Notes: generated from the sequence alone by a model not told the origin. Positions 1 through 9,458 are shown, counted from the first letter of the stretch. The stretch: DNA of 64,000 nt from Nakamurella endophytica (GCF_014646215.1 NZ_BMNA01000001.1:386175-450174), one strand, 5' to 3'. A program made the numbers and translations.

Positions 1-45
1 GTCGGCACCGATCCGCACCCCCTGGACCGGCCGGGCGGGGCGCGG

Positions 46-1215
46 TCAGGCCGGCGCGGCGAGCGCGCCCCGCACCACCTCGGCGACCTGGTCAGACTCG
101 ACCAGGAAACCGTCGTGGCCGTGGTCGGAGTGGATGGTGACCAGCGGTCGCGCGGTGGGCGCCGTGGCCAGCCGGGCACCTTCGGCCGGGGTGTACAGCC
201 GGTCGCTGTCGACCACCGCCACGGTCAGCGCCCCGCTGATCCGGCGCAGTGCGGCGTCGACACCGCCGCGTCCGCGGCCGATGTCGTGCAGGTTCATCGA
301 CTCCGTCAGGCGGAGGTAGGAGTTGGGGTCGAAGCGCGCGGCCAGCTTGGCGCCGTGGTACTGCAGATAGGACTCGATCGCGAAACGGCCACCGGCGGTG
401 GGGTCCTCGCCGGACTGCGCCGCCCGGCCGAACCGCACGTCCAGCTCCTGCGCGCTGCGGTATGTGACGTGCGCGATCTGCCGGGCGACGGCCATGCCGG
501 CCAGCGGCGCCGGACCGCCGTAGTAGTCGCCGCCGGCGAACGCGGGGTCCATCCGGATCGCGGCGAGTTGTGGGGTCGCCCAGGCGATCTGGTCGGCGCT
601 GGCGGCCGCGGTGGTGGCCACCGCGACGACCCGGCGGACCCGCTCGGGGTACATCACCCCCCACTCCAGTGCGCGCATGCCGCCCATGGACCCGCCGATC
701 ACGGCGGCCCAGCCGGGCAGACCCAGCTGGTCGGCCAGCGCCGCCTCGGCGCGGACCTGGTCCCGCACCGTGATCCGCGGGAAGCGCGAGCCCCACGGGC
801 GTCCGTCGGGAGCCTTGCTGGACGGCCCGGTGGACCCGCGGCAGCCGCCGAGGACGTTGGCGGCCACCACGAACCAGCGGTCGTCCAGCGGCGCGCCCGG
901 TCCGATCAGGCCCGGCCACCAGCCGGGCGTGGGCTGGTCCGGGCCGGCCGGACCCACCACGTGCGCGTCCCCGGTGAGGGCGTGCAGCACCAGGACCGCG
1001 TTGTCCCGCGCGGCGTTCGGCGTCCCCCAGCTCTCGTACGCCATCCGCACCGCGGGCAGCACCGCGCCGGACTCGGTGGCCAGCGGCCCGACGTCGGCGT
1101 AGCGCCGACCGTCGGTCGGGCCGGCCGCGCGCGCGTCGGCACCGCCCGCCGGCCCGGTCGCCCGGACACCGGCGGACGCGCACGCCGCGGCGCGGCCGTG
1201 ACCCGACGGCGGCAC
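46..1215 (-). CDS. metX: Homoserine O-acetyltransferase
   Basis: The 389-aa protein is an alpha/beta hydrolase of the MetX family, which transfers acetyl from acetyl-CoA to L-homoserine in cytosolic methionine synthesis. The nucleophile elbow GGSMGG puts the catalytic Ser near residue 176. The triad is completed by Asp in VVDSDRLYTP and His in HSDHGHDGF near the C terminus. The N-terminal 35 residues are Ala/Gly-rich and precede the usual family start (VGPLATESGAVLP), so the true start may be internal. The GTG start at 1215 lies one base beyond the metY stop, so the two genes form a metY-metX operon read from the riboswitch at about 2.9 kb. The fold could also serve homoserine O-succinyltransfer, but the metY partner favours acetyl. 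Confidence 0.95.
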   Translation of the reverse strand: MPPSGHGRAAACASAGVRATGPAGGADARAAGPTDGRRYADVGPLATESGAVLPAVRMAYESWGTPNAARDNAVLVLHALTGDAHVVGPAGPDQPTPGWWPGLIGPGAPLDDRWFVVAANVLGGCRGSTGPSSKAPDGRPWGSRFPRITVRDQVRAEAALADQLGLPGWAAVIGGSMGGMRALEWGVMYPERVRRVVAVATTAAASADQIAWATPQLAAIRMDPAFAGGDYYGGPAPLAGMAVARQIAHVTYRSAQELDVRFGRAAQSGEDPTAGGRFAIESYLQYHGAKLAARFDPNSYLRLTESMNLHDIGRGRGGVDAALRRISGALTVAVVDSDRLYTPAEGARLATAPTARPLVTIHSDHGHDGFLVESDQVAEVVRGALAAPA

Positions 1216-1216
1216 G

Positions 1217-2530
1217 TCAGCCCTTCGCCGCCCGGAAGCCGGCCTCGAGGTCGGCCAGGATGTCGTCGATGTTCTCGATGCCGACGGCCAGCCGGATCAG
1301 CCCGGGGGTGACGCCGGTGCTGAACTGCTCCTGCTCGGTGAGCTGCCCGTGCGTCGTCGACGCGGGGTGGATGACCAGCGACCGGACGTCCCCGATGTTG
1401 GCCAGGTTGCTGAACAGCTCCAGCGCGTCGGTGAACCGCTGCCCGGCGTCGACGCCGCCCTTGATCTCGAAGGTGACGATCGGGCCGCCGCCGCGGGGCG
1501 AGTACTTCTGCTGCGCCGCGTGCCACCGGCTGGATTCCAGCGCGGGGTAGGACACCGACTCGACGTCGTCCCGCCCCTGCAGGAAACGGGCGACGGCGGT
1601 GGCGTTGTCGACGTGCCGGTCCATCCGCAGGCTCAACGTCTCGATGCCCTGCGACAGCAAAAAGGCGTTGAACGGCGAGATCGCCGGCCCCACGTCGCGG
1701 AGCAGCTGCAGCCGCGCCTTGAAGACGAACGAGACGTTGACGCCGAACAGCCCCTCGGGCCCGAGATCCCGTCCCCAGGTGAGGTTGTTGTAGCTCGGGT
1801 CGGGAGTGTTGAAGCCGGGGAACCGCTCCGGGTCCGCGGTCCAGTCGAAGTTGCCCGAGTCGACGATGACGCCGGCGATCGCCGTGCCGTGACCGCCCAG
1901 GTACTTGGTCGCCGAGTGCACGACGATGTCCACGCCGTGCTCGAACGGGCGGATGAGATACGGCGTGGCGACGGTGTTGTCGACGACCAGCGGGACCCCG
2001 GCGGCGTGCGCCACGCCGGAGACGCCCTCGAAGTCCAGCACGTCCAGCTGCGGGTTCGAGATCGACTCGGCGTAGAACAGCTTGGTGTTGGGCCTGACCG
2101 CCGCCCGCCACGAGTCCAGGTCGTCGGGGTCCTCGACGAAGTCGACGGTCACCCCGTACTTGGGCAGCGTGTAGTGGAACAGGTTGTAGGTGCCGCCGTA
2201 CAGCCGCGGCGACGCGACGACGTGGTCGCCGGCCTGGGCGATGGTCAGCACCGCGAGCGTCTCCGCGGCCTGCCCGGACGCCACCAGCAGCGCGCCGACC
2301 CCGCCCTCGAGCGAGGCGATGCGCTCCTCCACCACGGCCGTGGTGGGGTTGTGGATCCGGGTGTAGATGTTGCCGAGCTCCTCGAGCGCGAAGAGCTTGC
2401 GCCCGTGCTCGGACGAGTCGAACGCGAACGACGTCGTCTGGTAGATCGGCAGCGCCCGCGCCTTGGTGGTCGGGTCGGGCTGCTGGCCGGCGTGGATCTG
2501 GCGGGTCTCGAAGGACCAGTTGGGGCTCAC
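1217..2530 (-). CDS. metY: O-acetylhomoserine sulfhydrylase (aminocarboxypropyltransferase)
   Basis: The 437-aa protein belongs to the Cys/Met-metabolism PLP enzyme family (fold type I). It makes homocysteine from O-acetylhomoserine and sulfide in the cytosol. The N terminus [14 protein letters not shown] and the block LPIYQTTSF are typical of this subgroup, and the PLP-binding Lys sits in [12 protein letters not shown] near residue 211. The length matches MetY rather than the shorter cystathionine enzymes. The GTG start is preceded by AGGAG. The gene is the first of the metYX operon, about 390 bases downstream of the SAM-IV aptamer, so repression by S-adenosylmethionine is expected. Confidence 0.95.
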   Translation of the reverse strand: MSPNWSFETRQIHAGQQPDPTTKARALPIYQTTSFAFDSSEHGRKLFALEELGNIYTRIHNPTTAVVEERIASLEGGVGALLVASGQAAETLAVLTIAQAGDHVVASPRLYGGTYNLFHYTLPKYGVTVDFVEDPDDLDSWRAAVRPNTKLFYAESISNPQLDVLDFEGVSGVAHAAGVPLVVDNTVATPYLIRPFEHGVDIVVHSATKYLGGHGTAIAGVIVDSGNFDWTADPERFPGFNTPDPSYNNLTWGRDLGPEGLFGVNVSFVFKARLQLLRDVGPAISPFNAFLLSQGIETLSLRMDRHVDNATAVARFLQGRDDVESVSYPALESSRWHAAQQKYSPRGGGPIVTFEIKGGVDAGQRFTDALELFSNLANIGDVRSLVIHPASTTHGQLTEQEQFSTGVTPGLIRLAVGIENIDDILADLEAGFRAAKG

Positions 2531-2789
2531 GGTGGCTCCTGGTTGTGAGGGGGCGGCGGCCCCGCCGGCCGGACGCCCTTAGGCAGGGCAGGCGCGGTGG
2601 GGGCGTGGCGGTGCCGTCCCGTCGGGGACGGCCGGTGGTGCCCCCGGCGGGTCCGGTGGGGGGACGGGGGCGGATCAGCGGTGCAGGACCGCCGGATCGG
2701 AGCGCAGGGCACGGTCGTGCCGCCGGCTCAGCTGCGACAGCACATACGGTCGGCCACGACCAACTCCGTTCGGCATCCTCAGGGCCGGC
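2531..2789 (-). other. metY leader between riboswitch and start codon
   Basis: This 259-base stretch lies between the SAM-IV aptamer and the metY start. It is G/C-rich and holds no credible gene. It presumably carries the expression platform of the riboswitch, but I could not identify a single clear terminator or RBS-sequestering stem by eye. Confidence 0.4.
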
Positions 2790-2920
2790 CCGGAGTGGGC
2801 GGCCCGCGCTTGCGGGACGCCGGTTCGCACGTCCCGCCTGGTCATCACCCGGGGCACCCCACCGCGAGTGGAGGGTTGCCGGCCAGCGAGCCGGGGCTTG
2901 GCGCTGGCGCTCATGACCTG
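2790..2920 (-). promoter_or_regulatory. SAM-IV riboswitch (metYX leader)
   Basis: Read on the minus strand, the element opens with GGTCATGA at 2918-2911 and closes its outer stem with TGATGACC at 2847-2840. Between them lie the conserved SAM-IV blocks GCCGGCAACCCTCC and GGTGGGGTGCCCCGGGTGA, followed by the 3' pseudoknot part (GTGCGAACCGGC). A -10-like TAGACT at 2932-2927 puts the transcription start at about 2920, just before the aptamer; no good -35 is visible. The aptamer binds S-adenosylmethionine and in known cases shuts off methionine genes. The 3' boundary is approximate. Confidence 0.92.
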
Positions 2921-3179
2921 GCACGGAGTCTAGCCGCACGCGCCCGACCGGGCGAGGACGGTGAGCCGCCGCCCGGTAGTGTGCCGGCCACGCGCGGGCC
3001 CCTCGCCGAGCTCCCGCCCGGCCCGTGGTTCGACCGCGAGGAGTCCGGGCACCGCCCCGGCGGGTGGCTGCCGGCCGAGGTGCGACGAGGCCGCGGCCGT
3101 GTCCCGACCGGCGGCCGCGTCCCGGGCCGGTCGCCGCCCTGCGCACCAGCTCGCCCGCCCGGCCAGAACGGATGGACCC

Positions 3180-4316
3180 ATGACGGACCTCAGCAACGCC
3201 GCCGGCGGCGGGATCGCGGCGGACACCGTGGACACCGTGGACACCGTGGACACCGTGGACACCGGGGACACCGGCGCCGGATCGGGTTTCCCGTCGGCGC
3301 TGCCCCTGCCCCGCACCCCCGACCCGCTGTCCGCCCCGGCGCTGCGCTGGGGGGTGGTGGCTCCCGGCGGCATCGCGGACCACTTCGTCCGGGCCGCCCA
3401 CCGGTTCACCCGGCAGCGCTTCGTCGCCGCCGCCTCGCGCTCGGCCGAGCGGGCCGACCGGTTCGCGCAGGCGCACGGCATCGACCGTGGCTACGGCAGC
3501 TACGACGAGCTCTACGACGACCCGGACGTGCAGGTCGTGTACGTCGCCTCGCCGCACAGCGAGCACCACGCGCAGGCGCTGCGGGCCGTCCAGGCCGGCA
3601 AGTCCGTGCTGGTGGAGAAGTCGTTCACCCGCAACGCGGCGGAGGCCGCCGAGCTGGTGGCCGCGGCCCGGGCAGCCGGCGTCACGCTCGTCGAGGCCAT
3701 GTGGACGCGCTTCCTGCCGCACACGGACGTGGCCCGGCAGCTGCTGGCGGACGGCACGCTGGGCGACGTGCGCACGGTGCTCGCCGACCACGGGGCGTGG
3801 TTCGACCCGGCCACCGCCGAACGGCTCTTCGCCCCGGAACTGGCCGGCGGCGCGCTGCTGGACCTGGGGGTCTACCCGGTCTCGTTCGCCTCGTTCGTCC
3901 TCGGTGCACCCGATGCCGTGCACGCCACCGGGCGGCTCACCAACACGGGTGTCGACGCCGAGATCTCGGCCGTGCTGCGGACCGGCTCCGCGGTCGCGGT
4001 CCTGCACACGACGCTGGCGGCCGCCACCCCGACGACCGCCAGCGTGTCCGGCAGCCTGGCCCGGATGGAGTTCGGCGAGCCGTTCTACTCCCCCACGTCG
4101 CTGACCTTGGTGCACCGCGACGGCCGCCGGCTGGTGCTGCCCGCACCCGGCGGCGCACACAAGGACGGGTTGGCCTACGAGGCGGCCCACATGGCCTCGC
4201 TCGTGGCGGACGGAGCACCCGAGTCGCCCCTGCTGCCGCTGGCCGAGAGCCAGCAGGTGATGGCCACCATGGACACGCTCCGGCGCCAGGTCGGCGTCAC
4301 CTACCCCGGCGAGTAG
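3180..4316 (+). CDS. Gfo/Idh/MocA family oxidoreductase
   Basis: The predicted 378-aa NAD(P)-dependent dehydrogenase has a Rossmann nucleotide-binding segment starting at LRWGVVAPGGIADHF near residue 57. The family catalytic Lys is in LVEKSFTRNAAEA, where EKS replaces the usual EKP, and a C-terminal alpha/beta substrate domain follows. Closest in style are trans-dihydrodiol/D-xylose dehydrogenase-like members; the substrate cannot be read. The ATG at 3180 is the only well placed start before the repeat. The first 55 residues are not part of the fold and contain six D-T-x repeats. The gene is divergent from metYX and is followed at once by a short GC-rich hairpin (4316-4334). Confidence 0.85.
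   Translation: MTDLSNAAGGGIAADTVDTVDTVDTVDTGDTGAGSGFPSALPLPRTPDPLSAPALRWGVVAPGGIADHFVRAAHRFTRQRFVAAASRSAERADRFAQAHGIDRGYGSYDELYDDPDVQVVYVASPHSEHHAQALRAVQAGKSVLVEKSFTRNAAEAAELVAAARAAGVTLVEAMWTRFLPHTDVARQLLADGTLGDVRTVLADHGAWFDPATAERLFAPELAGGALLDLGVYPVSFASFVLGAPDAVHATGRLTNTGVDAEISAVLRTGSAVAVLHTTLAAATPTTASVSGSLARMEFGEPFYSPTSLTLVHRDGRRLVLPAPGGAHKDGLAYEAAHMASLVADGAPESPLLPLAESQQVMATMDTLRRQVGVTYPGE
3222..3275 (+). repeat. In-frame 9-base tandem repeat (GACACCGTG)n
   Basis: Four perfect copies of GACACCGTG (3222-3257) are followed by two variants ending GGG and GGC. They encode D-T-V four times, then D-T-G twice, in the non-conserved N-terminal tail of the oxidoreductase. Because the unit is nine bases, copy changes keep the frame. 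Confidence 0.95.
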
Positions 4317-4348
4317 CCCGGCTCCGGGCCGGGCGCCGCAGTCGACCC

Positions 4349-4377
4349 TTGCCGGAGGCTGAACACCCGTTTAGCAT
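4349..4377 (+). promoter_or_regulatory. Promoter and overlapping TetR-type operator
   Basis: TTGCCG (4349-4354) and TAGCAT (4372-4377) are separated by exactly 17 bases and read as a housekeeping-sigma promoter. The predicted start of transcription is at or one base before the GTG at 4385, so the mRNA would be essentially leaderless. The inverted repeat GCTGAAC-ACCC-GTTTAGC (4358-4375, one mismatch) fills the spacer and the -10, which is where an autoregulating TetR protein would bind. Confidence 0.65.
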
Positions 4378-4384
4378 CCTGTCC

Positions 4385-5029
4385 GTGCGTTCAGCCGACG
4401 ATGCCGACCTCACCGCGCGGGCCCGGATCCGGGACACCGCCATCCGGCGCTGGGGCACGGACGGGTTCGGCGCGAGCGTGCGCGGCATCGCCGCCGATGC
4501 CGGAGTCTCGCCCGCGCTGCTGCTGCACCACTGGGGATCCAAGGACGGTCTGCGGCAGGCCTGCGACGAGTACGTGCTGGACCGCTTCGCGCGGGAGACG
4601 GACCGGATGACCGCCCAGGAGCTGGCCACCGCGTCCGCCTGGGCGATCCTGGACCGCGATCCCGAGTTCGCACCGCTGGCCGCCTACGTCCGCCGGGCGG
4701 TGACCGACGAGCGGTCGGCCGGCCGGTTCTGGACCGCACTCGTGGACGACACCCGACGCTGGCTGCAGCAGGCGACGGCGGCCGGCCGGGTGCTCCCGAC
4801 CCGGGACGAGGAGACCCGCGCCGAGCTGCTCGTCGTGCTCAGCCTGGGTGCCCAGCTGCTGGCGCACCACCTGGCCCCGCCCGGCACGCCGGCCGACCGG
4901 CTGCTGGCCGCGGTCTCCGAGCGGGTGACCGGCCCGGCGCTGGAGCTGTTCACCCACGGGCTGTTCACCGACGACCGGCTGCTGCAGGCGTACCTGGACC
5001 ACCGACCCGGAGAGGAGCCACGGCCATGA
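4385..5029 (+). CDS. TetR family transcriptional regulator
   Basis: The 214-aa protein has an N-terminal TetR helix-turn-helix (residues about 10-55; [13 protein letters not shown], then [26 protein letters not shown]). A variable C-terminal ligand and dimer domain follows. The GTG start fits the beginning of the HTH and sits directly behind the promoter/operator at 4349-4377. The stop overlaps the ATG of the ABC ATPase (ATGA), so regulator and exporter are co-transcribed. By analogy with similarly arranged actinobacterial loci it probably represses its own exporter operon until an amphipathic toxic ligand binds. Confidence 0.9.
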   Translation: MRSADDADLTARARIRDTAIRRWGTDGFGASVRGIAADAGVSPALLLHHWGSKDGLRQACDEYVLDRFARETDRMTAQELATASAWAILDRDPEFAPLAAYVRRAVTDERSAGRFWTALVDDTRRWLQQATAAGRVLPTRDEETRAELLVVLSLGAQLLAHHLAPPGTPADRLLAAVSERVTGPALELFTHGLFTDDRLLQAYLDHRPGEEPRP

Positions 5030-6012
5030 CCGGGACCGGGACCGACGGCGGGGCGTCCGACACGGGGACGGCCGACGCACCGGTGGTGCTCGGGGGGGTC
5101 GTCAAGACCTTCGGCCGGGTCCGCGCCCTCGACGGGCTGGACCTGGAGATCCGGCGCGGCGAGGTGCACGGGTTCCTCGGGCCCAACGGCGCCGGCAAGT
5201 CGACCACCGTCCGGCTGCTGCTCGGACTGGCGCGGGCCGACGCCGGGCGGCTGCGCGTCCTGGGCGGCGACCCGTGGCGGGACGCGGTGCTGCTGCACCG
5301 CCGGATGGCGTACGTGCCGGGCGACGTCAGCCTGTGGCCAGGGCTGTCCGGCGGGGAGGTGCTGGATCTCCTGGCACGGCTCCACGGCGGCGTCAACCGG
5401 ACCCGGCGCGCGGAGCTGGTCGAGCGGTTCGAGCTGGATACGACCCGGCGCAGCCGCGGCTACTCCAAGGGCAACCGGCAGAAGGTGGCGCTGGTCGCGG
5501 CCCTGGCCTCGGACGCCGAGCTGCTGGTGCTCGACGAGCCGACCAGCGGCCTCGACCCGCTCATGGAACAGGTCTTCCGGCAGGCGGTGGCGCATGAGGC
5601 GGCCCGGGGCCGGACCGTGCTGCTGTCCAGCCATGTGCTGTCCGAGGTCGAGGTGCTGTGCGACCGGGTCAGCATCATCCGCGCCGGCCGGGTGATCGAG
5701 AGCGGCACGCTCGCCGAGCTGCGCCACCTGACCCGCACGGCCGTCACCGTCGAGCTGGGCGGTGTCCCGCCGGCCGCCGCGGCGGCCGACCTGCAGGCGG
5801 TCCCCGGCGTGCACGACGTCGCCGTGGACGGTGTCCGGGTCCGGTTCGACGCGGACCCGGCCGGGTTGACCGCGGCGGTGCACCTGCTCGGCCGGTGGCC
5901 GGTGACGGCGCTGCAGGCGTCCCCACCGACGCTCGAGCAGCTGTTCCTGCGGCACTACGCCGGCGCCGACCCGGCCCGGTCGCCGGCACGGCCGGCGGTG
6001 GGCGCGTCGTGA
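5026..6012 (+). CDS. ABC exporter ATP-binding protein
   Basis: The 328-aa ATPase shows Walker [10 protein letters not shown] (residues about 52-60), a signature variant YSKGNRQK in place of LSGGQ, and Walker [14 protein letters not shown] followed by the H-loop in LLSSHVLSE. About 100 residues after the nucleotide-binding domain resemble the C-terminal extension of drug-resistance (DrrA-like) exporter ATPases. It overlaps the TetR gene upstream and the permease gene downstream (GTGA), so it energises that permease at the membrane. Substrates are unknown; an antibiotic or other lipophilic compound is likely from the family and the TetR gene. Confidence 0.93.
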   Translation: MTGTGTDGGASDTGTADAPVVLGGVVKTFGRVRALDGLDLEIRRGEVHGFLGPNGAGKSTTVRLLLGLARADAGRLRVLGGDPWRDAVLLHRRMAYVPGDVSLWPGLSGGEVLDLLARLHGGVNRTRRAELVERFELDTTRRSRGYSKGNRQKVALVAALASDAELLVLDEPTSGLDPLMEQVFRQAVAHEAARGRTVLLSSHVLSEVEVLCDRVSIIRAGRVIESGTLAELRHLTRTAVTVELGGVPPAAAAADLQAVPGVHDVAVDGVRVRFDADPAGLTAAVHLLGRWPVTALQASPPTLEQLFLRHYAGADPARSPARPAVGAS

Positions 6013-7646
6013 CCACGTCCCGGGTCGGCGTGGCGACGGACCGGCCGCCGGCGCGGCGGGCGCCGGACGCCGCGGGCGCGGGCCGGCTGGTGCGGCTGCA
6101 GCTGCGGCAGGAGCGGTGGGCGCTGCCGGCGTGGGTGGCGGTGCTCGTCCTCACCGCGGTCTCGACGGTGTCGGCCATCCGCGGGCTCTACCCGGGGGCG
6201 GCGGAGCGGGCGGCGCTCGCGGCCGGGATCGCCGCGGACCCGTCGCTGGTCGTGCTGACCGGACGGGTGGCGACGACCTCGGTCGGCGGGCTGACCAGCT
6301 GGCGCCTCGGCGTGCTGCTGTCGGTCGCGGCGGGCGTCATGGGTCTGGTGACCGTGGTGCGGCGGACCCGCGGCGACGAGGACGCCGGGCGCGGTGACCT
6401 CCTCGTCGCGGCCGGGGCCGGCCGGGCGGCCGCGACGGTCGCCGCGCTGGCGGTCGCCGGCGCAGCGGCGCTGGCGGTCGGCCTGCTGACGGCGGCGGGC
6501 CTGGTCTCGCAGGGCCTGCCGGTGACCGGCGCGGTCGGGCTGGCCGGCAGCGTGGCGGGGTCGGCGCTGGTCTTCGCCGGCGTCGCCGCGGTGACCGGGC
6601 AGCTGTCCGGGTCGGGACGGGCGGCCGTCGGCAGCGCGGTGACGGTGCTGGCCGCCTGCTTCGCGCTGCGCGCGCTGGCGGACACCGTGGCCGGCCTCGG
6701 CTGGCTGAACCAGGTGTCACCGCTGGGTTGGCCGGCCGTCGTCCAGCCGTTCGGCGCGGACCGGTGGTGGGACCTGGTGCGGTACCCGGCGACAGCGGCG
6801 GTACTGGCCCTGGTCGCGGTCGCGGTGTCCCGACGCCGGGACGTCGGCGTCGGGCTGCTGCCGCCTCGGCCCGGACCGGCGGGGACCCGGGTGCTGGCCG
6901 GCCGGTGGTCGCTGTCGCTGCGACTGCTCCGCGGCCCGGGGGTCGGGACGGTGGTCGGCATGGCTGCCCTCGGCGCGCTCGCCGGCAGCGTGGGCGCCGA
7001 CCCGGCGGGCCTGCTGCAGAGCACGCCGGCGGTCGAGGACCTCCTGCGCCGGATCGGCGGGCCCGGTGGCCTCGTTCCCGCCTACCTGGCGACCATGGGC
7101 GCGATGGTCGGCCTGTTCGTTGCGGCGCAGGCGGTGGCCGCCGTGCTCGCGCTGCGCCGGGAGGAGACCGCCGGGCGGTGGAGCCTGCTGCTGCCGCAGC
7201 CGCTGTCCCGGGTCCGGATGCTCGTGCTGCACCTGGCGGCCGCGCTGCTCTGGTCGGCGCTCGCGCTGGCCGCCGGCGGCGCGTCGATGGGGGCGGTGCT
7301 GGCCGGCCGCACCGGCCGCGGCGGGCTGCTCGGTGATGCGCTGGCCGCCACCGTGGTGCAGTTCCCGGCCGTGCTGGTGATGGCCGCGGTGGCCGCGCTG
7401 CTCGTCGGGGCGATGCCGGTCGCGTCCGGCGCCGCCTGGCTCGCGTGGGGCGCCGCGGTCGTGCTCGGCCAGCTGGGCGGCCTGCTGCAACTGCCGGGCT
7501 GGGTCACCGGGCTGTCGCCGTTCGCCCACGTCCCACGCCTGCCGGCGGTGGCGATGAGCTGGACCGGTCCGATCGGTCTGCTGGTGCTCGCCGTCGCCGT
7601 GGTCGTGCTGGCCGCCGTCGGCCTGCGCCGGCGGGACGCCGGCTGA
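6009..7646 (+). CDS. ABC exporter permease (polyketide-antibiotic exporter type)
   Basis: This 545-aa integral membrane protein has many hydrophobic segments arranged as two similar halves of about 250 residues, each near six spans. That is the layout of actinobacterial two-domain ABC-2-type exporters of the TnrB3/polyketide-antibiotic class. The GTG start overlaps the ATPase stop. A repeated cytoplasmic loop pattern ([19 protein letters not shown] and [19 protein letters not shown]) supports an internal duplication. It would form the membrane channel with the preceding ATPase. Confidence 0.85.
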   Translation: MTTSRVGVATDRPPARRAPDAAGAGRLVRLQLRQERWALPAWVAVLVLTAVSTVSAIRGLYPGAAERAALAAGIAADPSLVVLTGRVATTSVGGLTSWRLGVLLSVAAGVMGLVTVVRRTRGDEDAGRGDLLVAAGAGRAAATVAALAVAGAAALAVGLLTAAGLVSQGLPVTGAVGLAGSVAGSALVFAGVAAVTGQLSGSGRAAVGSAVTVLAACFALRALADTVAGLGWLNQVSPLGWPAVVQPFGADRWWDLVRYPATAAVLALVAVAVSRRRDVGVGLLPPRPGPAGTRVLAGRWSLSLRLLRGPGVGTVVGMAALGALAGSVGADPAGLLQSTPAVEDLLRRIGGPGGLVPAYLATMGAMVGLFVAAQAVAAVLALRREETAGRWSLLLPQPLSRVRMLVLHLAAALLWSALALAAGGASMGAVLAGRTGRGGLLGDALAATVVQFPAVLVMAAVAALLVGAMPVASGAAWLAWGAAVVLGQLGGLLQLPGWVTGLSPFAHVPRLPAVAMSWTGPIGLLVLAVAVVVLAAVGLRRRDAG

Positions 7647-7678
7647 GACCGGCGGCGCCGACGGATGCCCGGTCTCAG
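7643..7678. terminator. Bidirectional terminator containing both stop codons
   Basis: CTGAGACCGG (7643-7652) pairs perfectly with CCGGTCTCAG (7669-7678) across a 16-base loop. The stop codon of the + strand permease (TGA, 7644-7646) lies in one arm. The stop of the - strand mazG gene (7675-7677) lies in the other. The position between convergent genes argues for a shared transcription end. Confidence 0.65.
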
Positions 7679-8418
7679 TCCTCGCCGGACCGGCCTTGCT
7701 CCCGGGCCTCGTCCTCGCCGCCGCCGCCATCGCGGTGGGCCGCAGCCAGCGCCGCCGCATGGCCGCGCGCCACCGCCCGCAGCGCCGTCTCGGGGTCCTC
7801 GCCCGCCGCACCGGCGGCGTAGGCCAGCCGGAAGATCTGCTCGGCGACCCCGTCCCCGTCCGGCAGCGGGACGTCGAGACCGAACCGGGCGGCCCGGGCG
7901 CCCAGCTTCCCGGCGAGCGCCAGCGCCGGCTGTCCCGTCGCCACCCCGGCCAGCGGGCCCGAGCGGCCCCGCTCGGACCGCTTGAGCTCGTCCCACTGTC
8001 GCTGCTGGTCCCCCGCCGAGGTGACGACGGGCCCACCGTCGGTGCCGAACACGTGCGGGTGCCGGCTGATCAGCTTGTCCACCAGGGCACCGGCGACGTC
8101 CTGGATGTCGAACCCGCCCTCGTCGCGCGGCGTCTCGGCGGCGATCCGGGCGTGGAACAGCACCTGGAGCAGGACGTCGCCGAGCTCCTCGCGCACGGCG
8201 CGGCTGTCGCCGTCCTCGATCGCCTCGAGCAGCTCGTAGCACTCCTCGACCAGATACCGGCCCAGCGAGGCGTGGGTCTGCTCGGCGTCCCACACGCAGC
8301 CGCCCGGTGAGCGCAGCCGGTCCATCACCGTGACGGCCTCGGCCAGCCGGTCCGCCGGCGGTCCGGGCAGTGCCGCCCCGAGGGGCGCGCCGGACCCCGG
8401 CGCTCCGTCGAGGGTCAC
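7675..8418 (-). CDS. mazG: Nucleoside triphosphate pyrophosphohydrolase MazG
   Basis: The 247-aa cytosolic all-alpha NTP pyrophosphatase hydrolyses (often aberrant) nucleoside triphosphates to monophosphates. The metal-binding pattern is visible as EECYELLEAIEDGD (about residues 57-70) and EELGDVLLQVLFH, preceded by CVWDAEQTHASL, the usual MazG entry motif. The C-terminal 80 residues contain ERGRSGPLAGVATGQPAL, typical of actinobacterial MazG. The gene begins 4 bases after the stop of the upstream lipoprotein gene, so the two are likely one operon. Confidence 0.93.
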   Translation of the reverse strand: MTLDGAPGSGAPLGAALPGPPADRLAEAVTVMDRLRSPGGCVWDAEQTHASLGRYLVEECYELLEAIEDGDSRAVREELGDVLLQVLFHARIAAETPRDEGGFDIQDVAGALVDKLISRHPHVFGTDGGPVVTSAGDQQRQWDELKRSERGRSGPLAGVATGQPALALAGKLGARAARFGLDVPLPDGDGVAEQIFRLAYAAGAAGEDPETALRAVARGHAAALAAAHRDGGGGEDEAREQGRSGED

Positions 8419-8422
8419 GGGG

Positions 8423-9361
8423 TCACCATCCGCCGTTGCCGGGGACGACCTGCAGCGCCACCGGATCCCAGACGCCGTAGCGCGGGTTGACCCGGACGTC
8501 CAGCCCGGCCGCCTGCCTGCCCATCAGCAACGTGCCCAGGGCGATGACGGTGGCGGTGCCCTGGTCGGACAGCTGCGCCGTGGTCAGCGGGGTGTCGGCC
8601 ACCGTCCGGGACAGGATGCGCAGCACGACGTAGGGGTACTGCGTCTCGCCGCCCTGCGGGACCAGGACGACGTCGCCGACGGCCGCGTCGAACAGCCCGG
8701 TGGGCATCAGGTCCGGACGGCCGGCGTTGCCGCCGCGGCCCACCATCGAGACGTCGGTCGGCGCCAGCGCCCGGCTGCCGGCCGCGGACAGCGCGGACGT
8801 CACCTGGGCGGACGTGCCGAGCAACCGGTTCCGCTGGACGGTGGCATCCGACCGGTCGGTGGCGTTCAGACCCTCCACCCGCACGGTGACGTCCTGCACC
8901 GCGGTGCCGCCGCCGGGCAGCTTCTTCAGGAGCTGGTCGATGGCCAGCACGTCGCGGACGGCGTCCCGGACGTCCGAGCGCGGGACCTGCAGCTGGCCGG
9001 CCAGCGACGCAGCGTCGTTGTGGTCCAGCACCTGCTGCACCTGCGGGTCGGTGACCTGCACGGTCCCGTCCGCGATGGCGGCGGCGACGATCCGGTGCCG
9101 GATGACGTCCGTCAGCTGCGCCCGGTTGACGGCCGACCGGGTCGACGCATCCGCGGCGTCACCCTGGCTGGAAGCGGCGAGGACCTCGCTGGTCCGCGCC
9201 TCGAGCGCGTCCTGCGAGACCACCGCGCCGTCCACGACGACGGCCGCTCCGGGCTGCGAGCTGCAGCCGCTGAGCAGCAGCACGCCGGCGAGCAGGGCCG
9301 CCCATCGGCTGCGGCGGACGCGCCGCGGACCCGCGTCGTCGTGGGTCAGCGTCGGGCTCAC
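8423..9361 (-). CDS. SurA N-terminal-like lipoprotein
   Basis: The 312-aa protein has a basic N terminus, a hydrophobic stretch WAALLAGVLLLSGC and a lipobox with Cys, so it should be a membrane-anchored lipoprotein. The mature part begins with AAVVVDGAVVSQDAL, the pattern of the SurA/PpiC N-terminal chaperone domain. No clear parvulin rotamase domain follows. The GTG at 9361 is preferred to the longer upstream start because it gives a normal signal peptide. In actinobacteria such a lipoprotein next to mazG is common, but its client proteins are not known. Confidence 0.85.
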   Translation of the reverse strand: MSPTLTHDDAGPRRVRRSRWAALLAGVLLLSGCSSQPGAAVVVDGAVVSQDALEARTSEVLAASSQGDAADASTRSAVNRAQLTDVIRHRIVAAAIADGTVQVTDPQVQQVLDHNDAASLAGQLQVPRSDVRDAVRDVLAIDQLLKKLPGGGTAVQDVTVRVEGLNATDRSDATVQRNRLLGTSAQVTSALSAAGSRALAPTDVSMVGRGGNAGRPDLMPTGLFDAAVGDVVLVPQGGETQYPYVVLRILSRTVADTPLTTAQLSDQGTATVIALGTLLMGRQAAGLDVRVNPRYGVWDPVALQVVPGNGGW

Positions 9362-9430
9362 GGCTCGCTCCTCGTCGTCGGGATGCGCGCAGCATGCCAC
9401 AGCCCGACCGGACGTCCCGGGACCTACCCG

Positions 9431-9458
9431 CGGCAGCGCAGCCCGCGGTCCGCTGCCG
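9431..9458 (-). terminator. Hairpin after the glycosylphosphotransferase gene
   Basis: CGGCAGCG (9431-9438) pairs with CGCTGCCG (9451-9458) across a 12-base loop. The hairpin starts four bases downstream of the stop codon on the minus strand. It has no U tract, as is usual in high-GC actinobacteria. Confidence 0.5.

Noticed and set aside
2675..2914. Minus-strand 79-codon frame beginning MSASAKPRLAG
   Set aside because: It coincides with the SAM-IV aptamer, so its conservation across actinobacteria would come from RNA structure and not from a peptide.
3222..3275. CRISPR-like repeat
   Set aside because: The units are directly adjacent nine-base codon repeats without spacers.
906..4190. Minus-strand open frame of 1094 codons across metX, metY and the oxidoreductase
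   Set aside because: It crosses three recognised genes in the wrong frame; long shadow frames are expected at this GC content.
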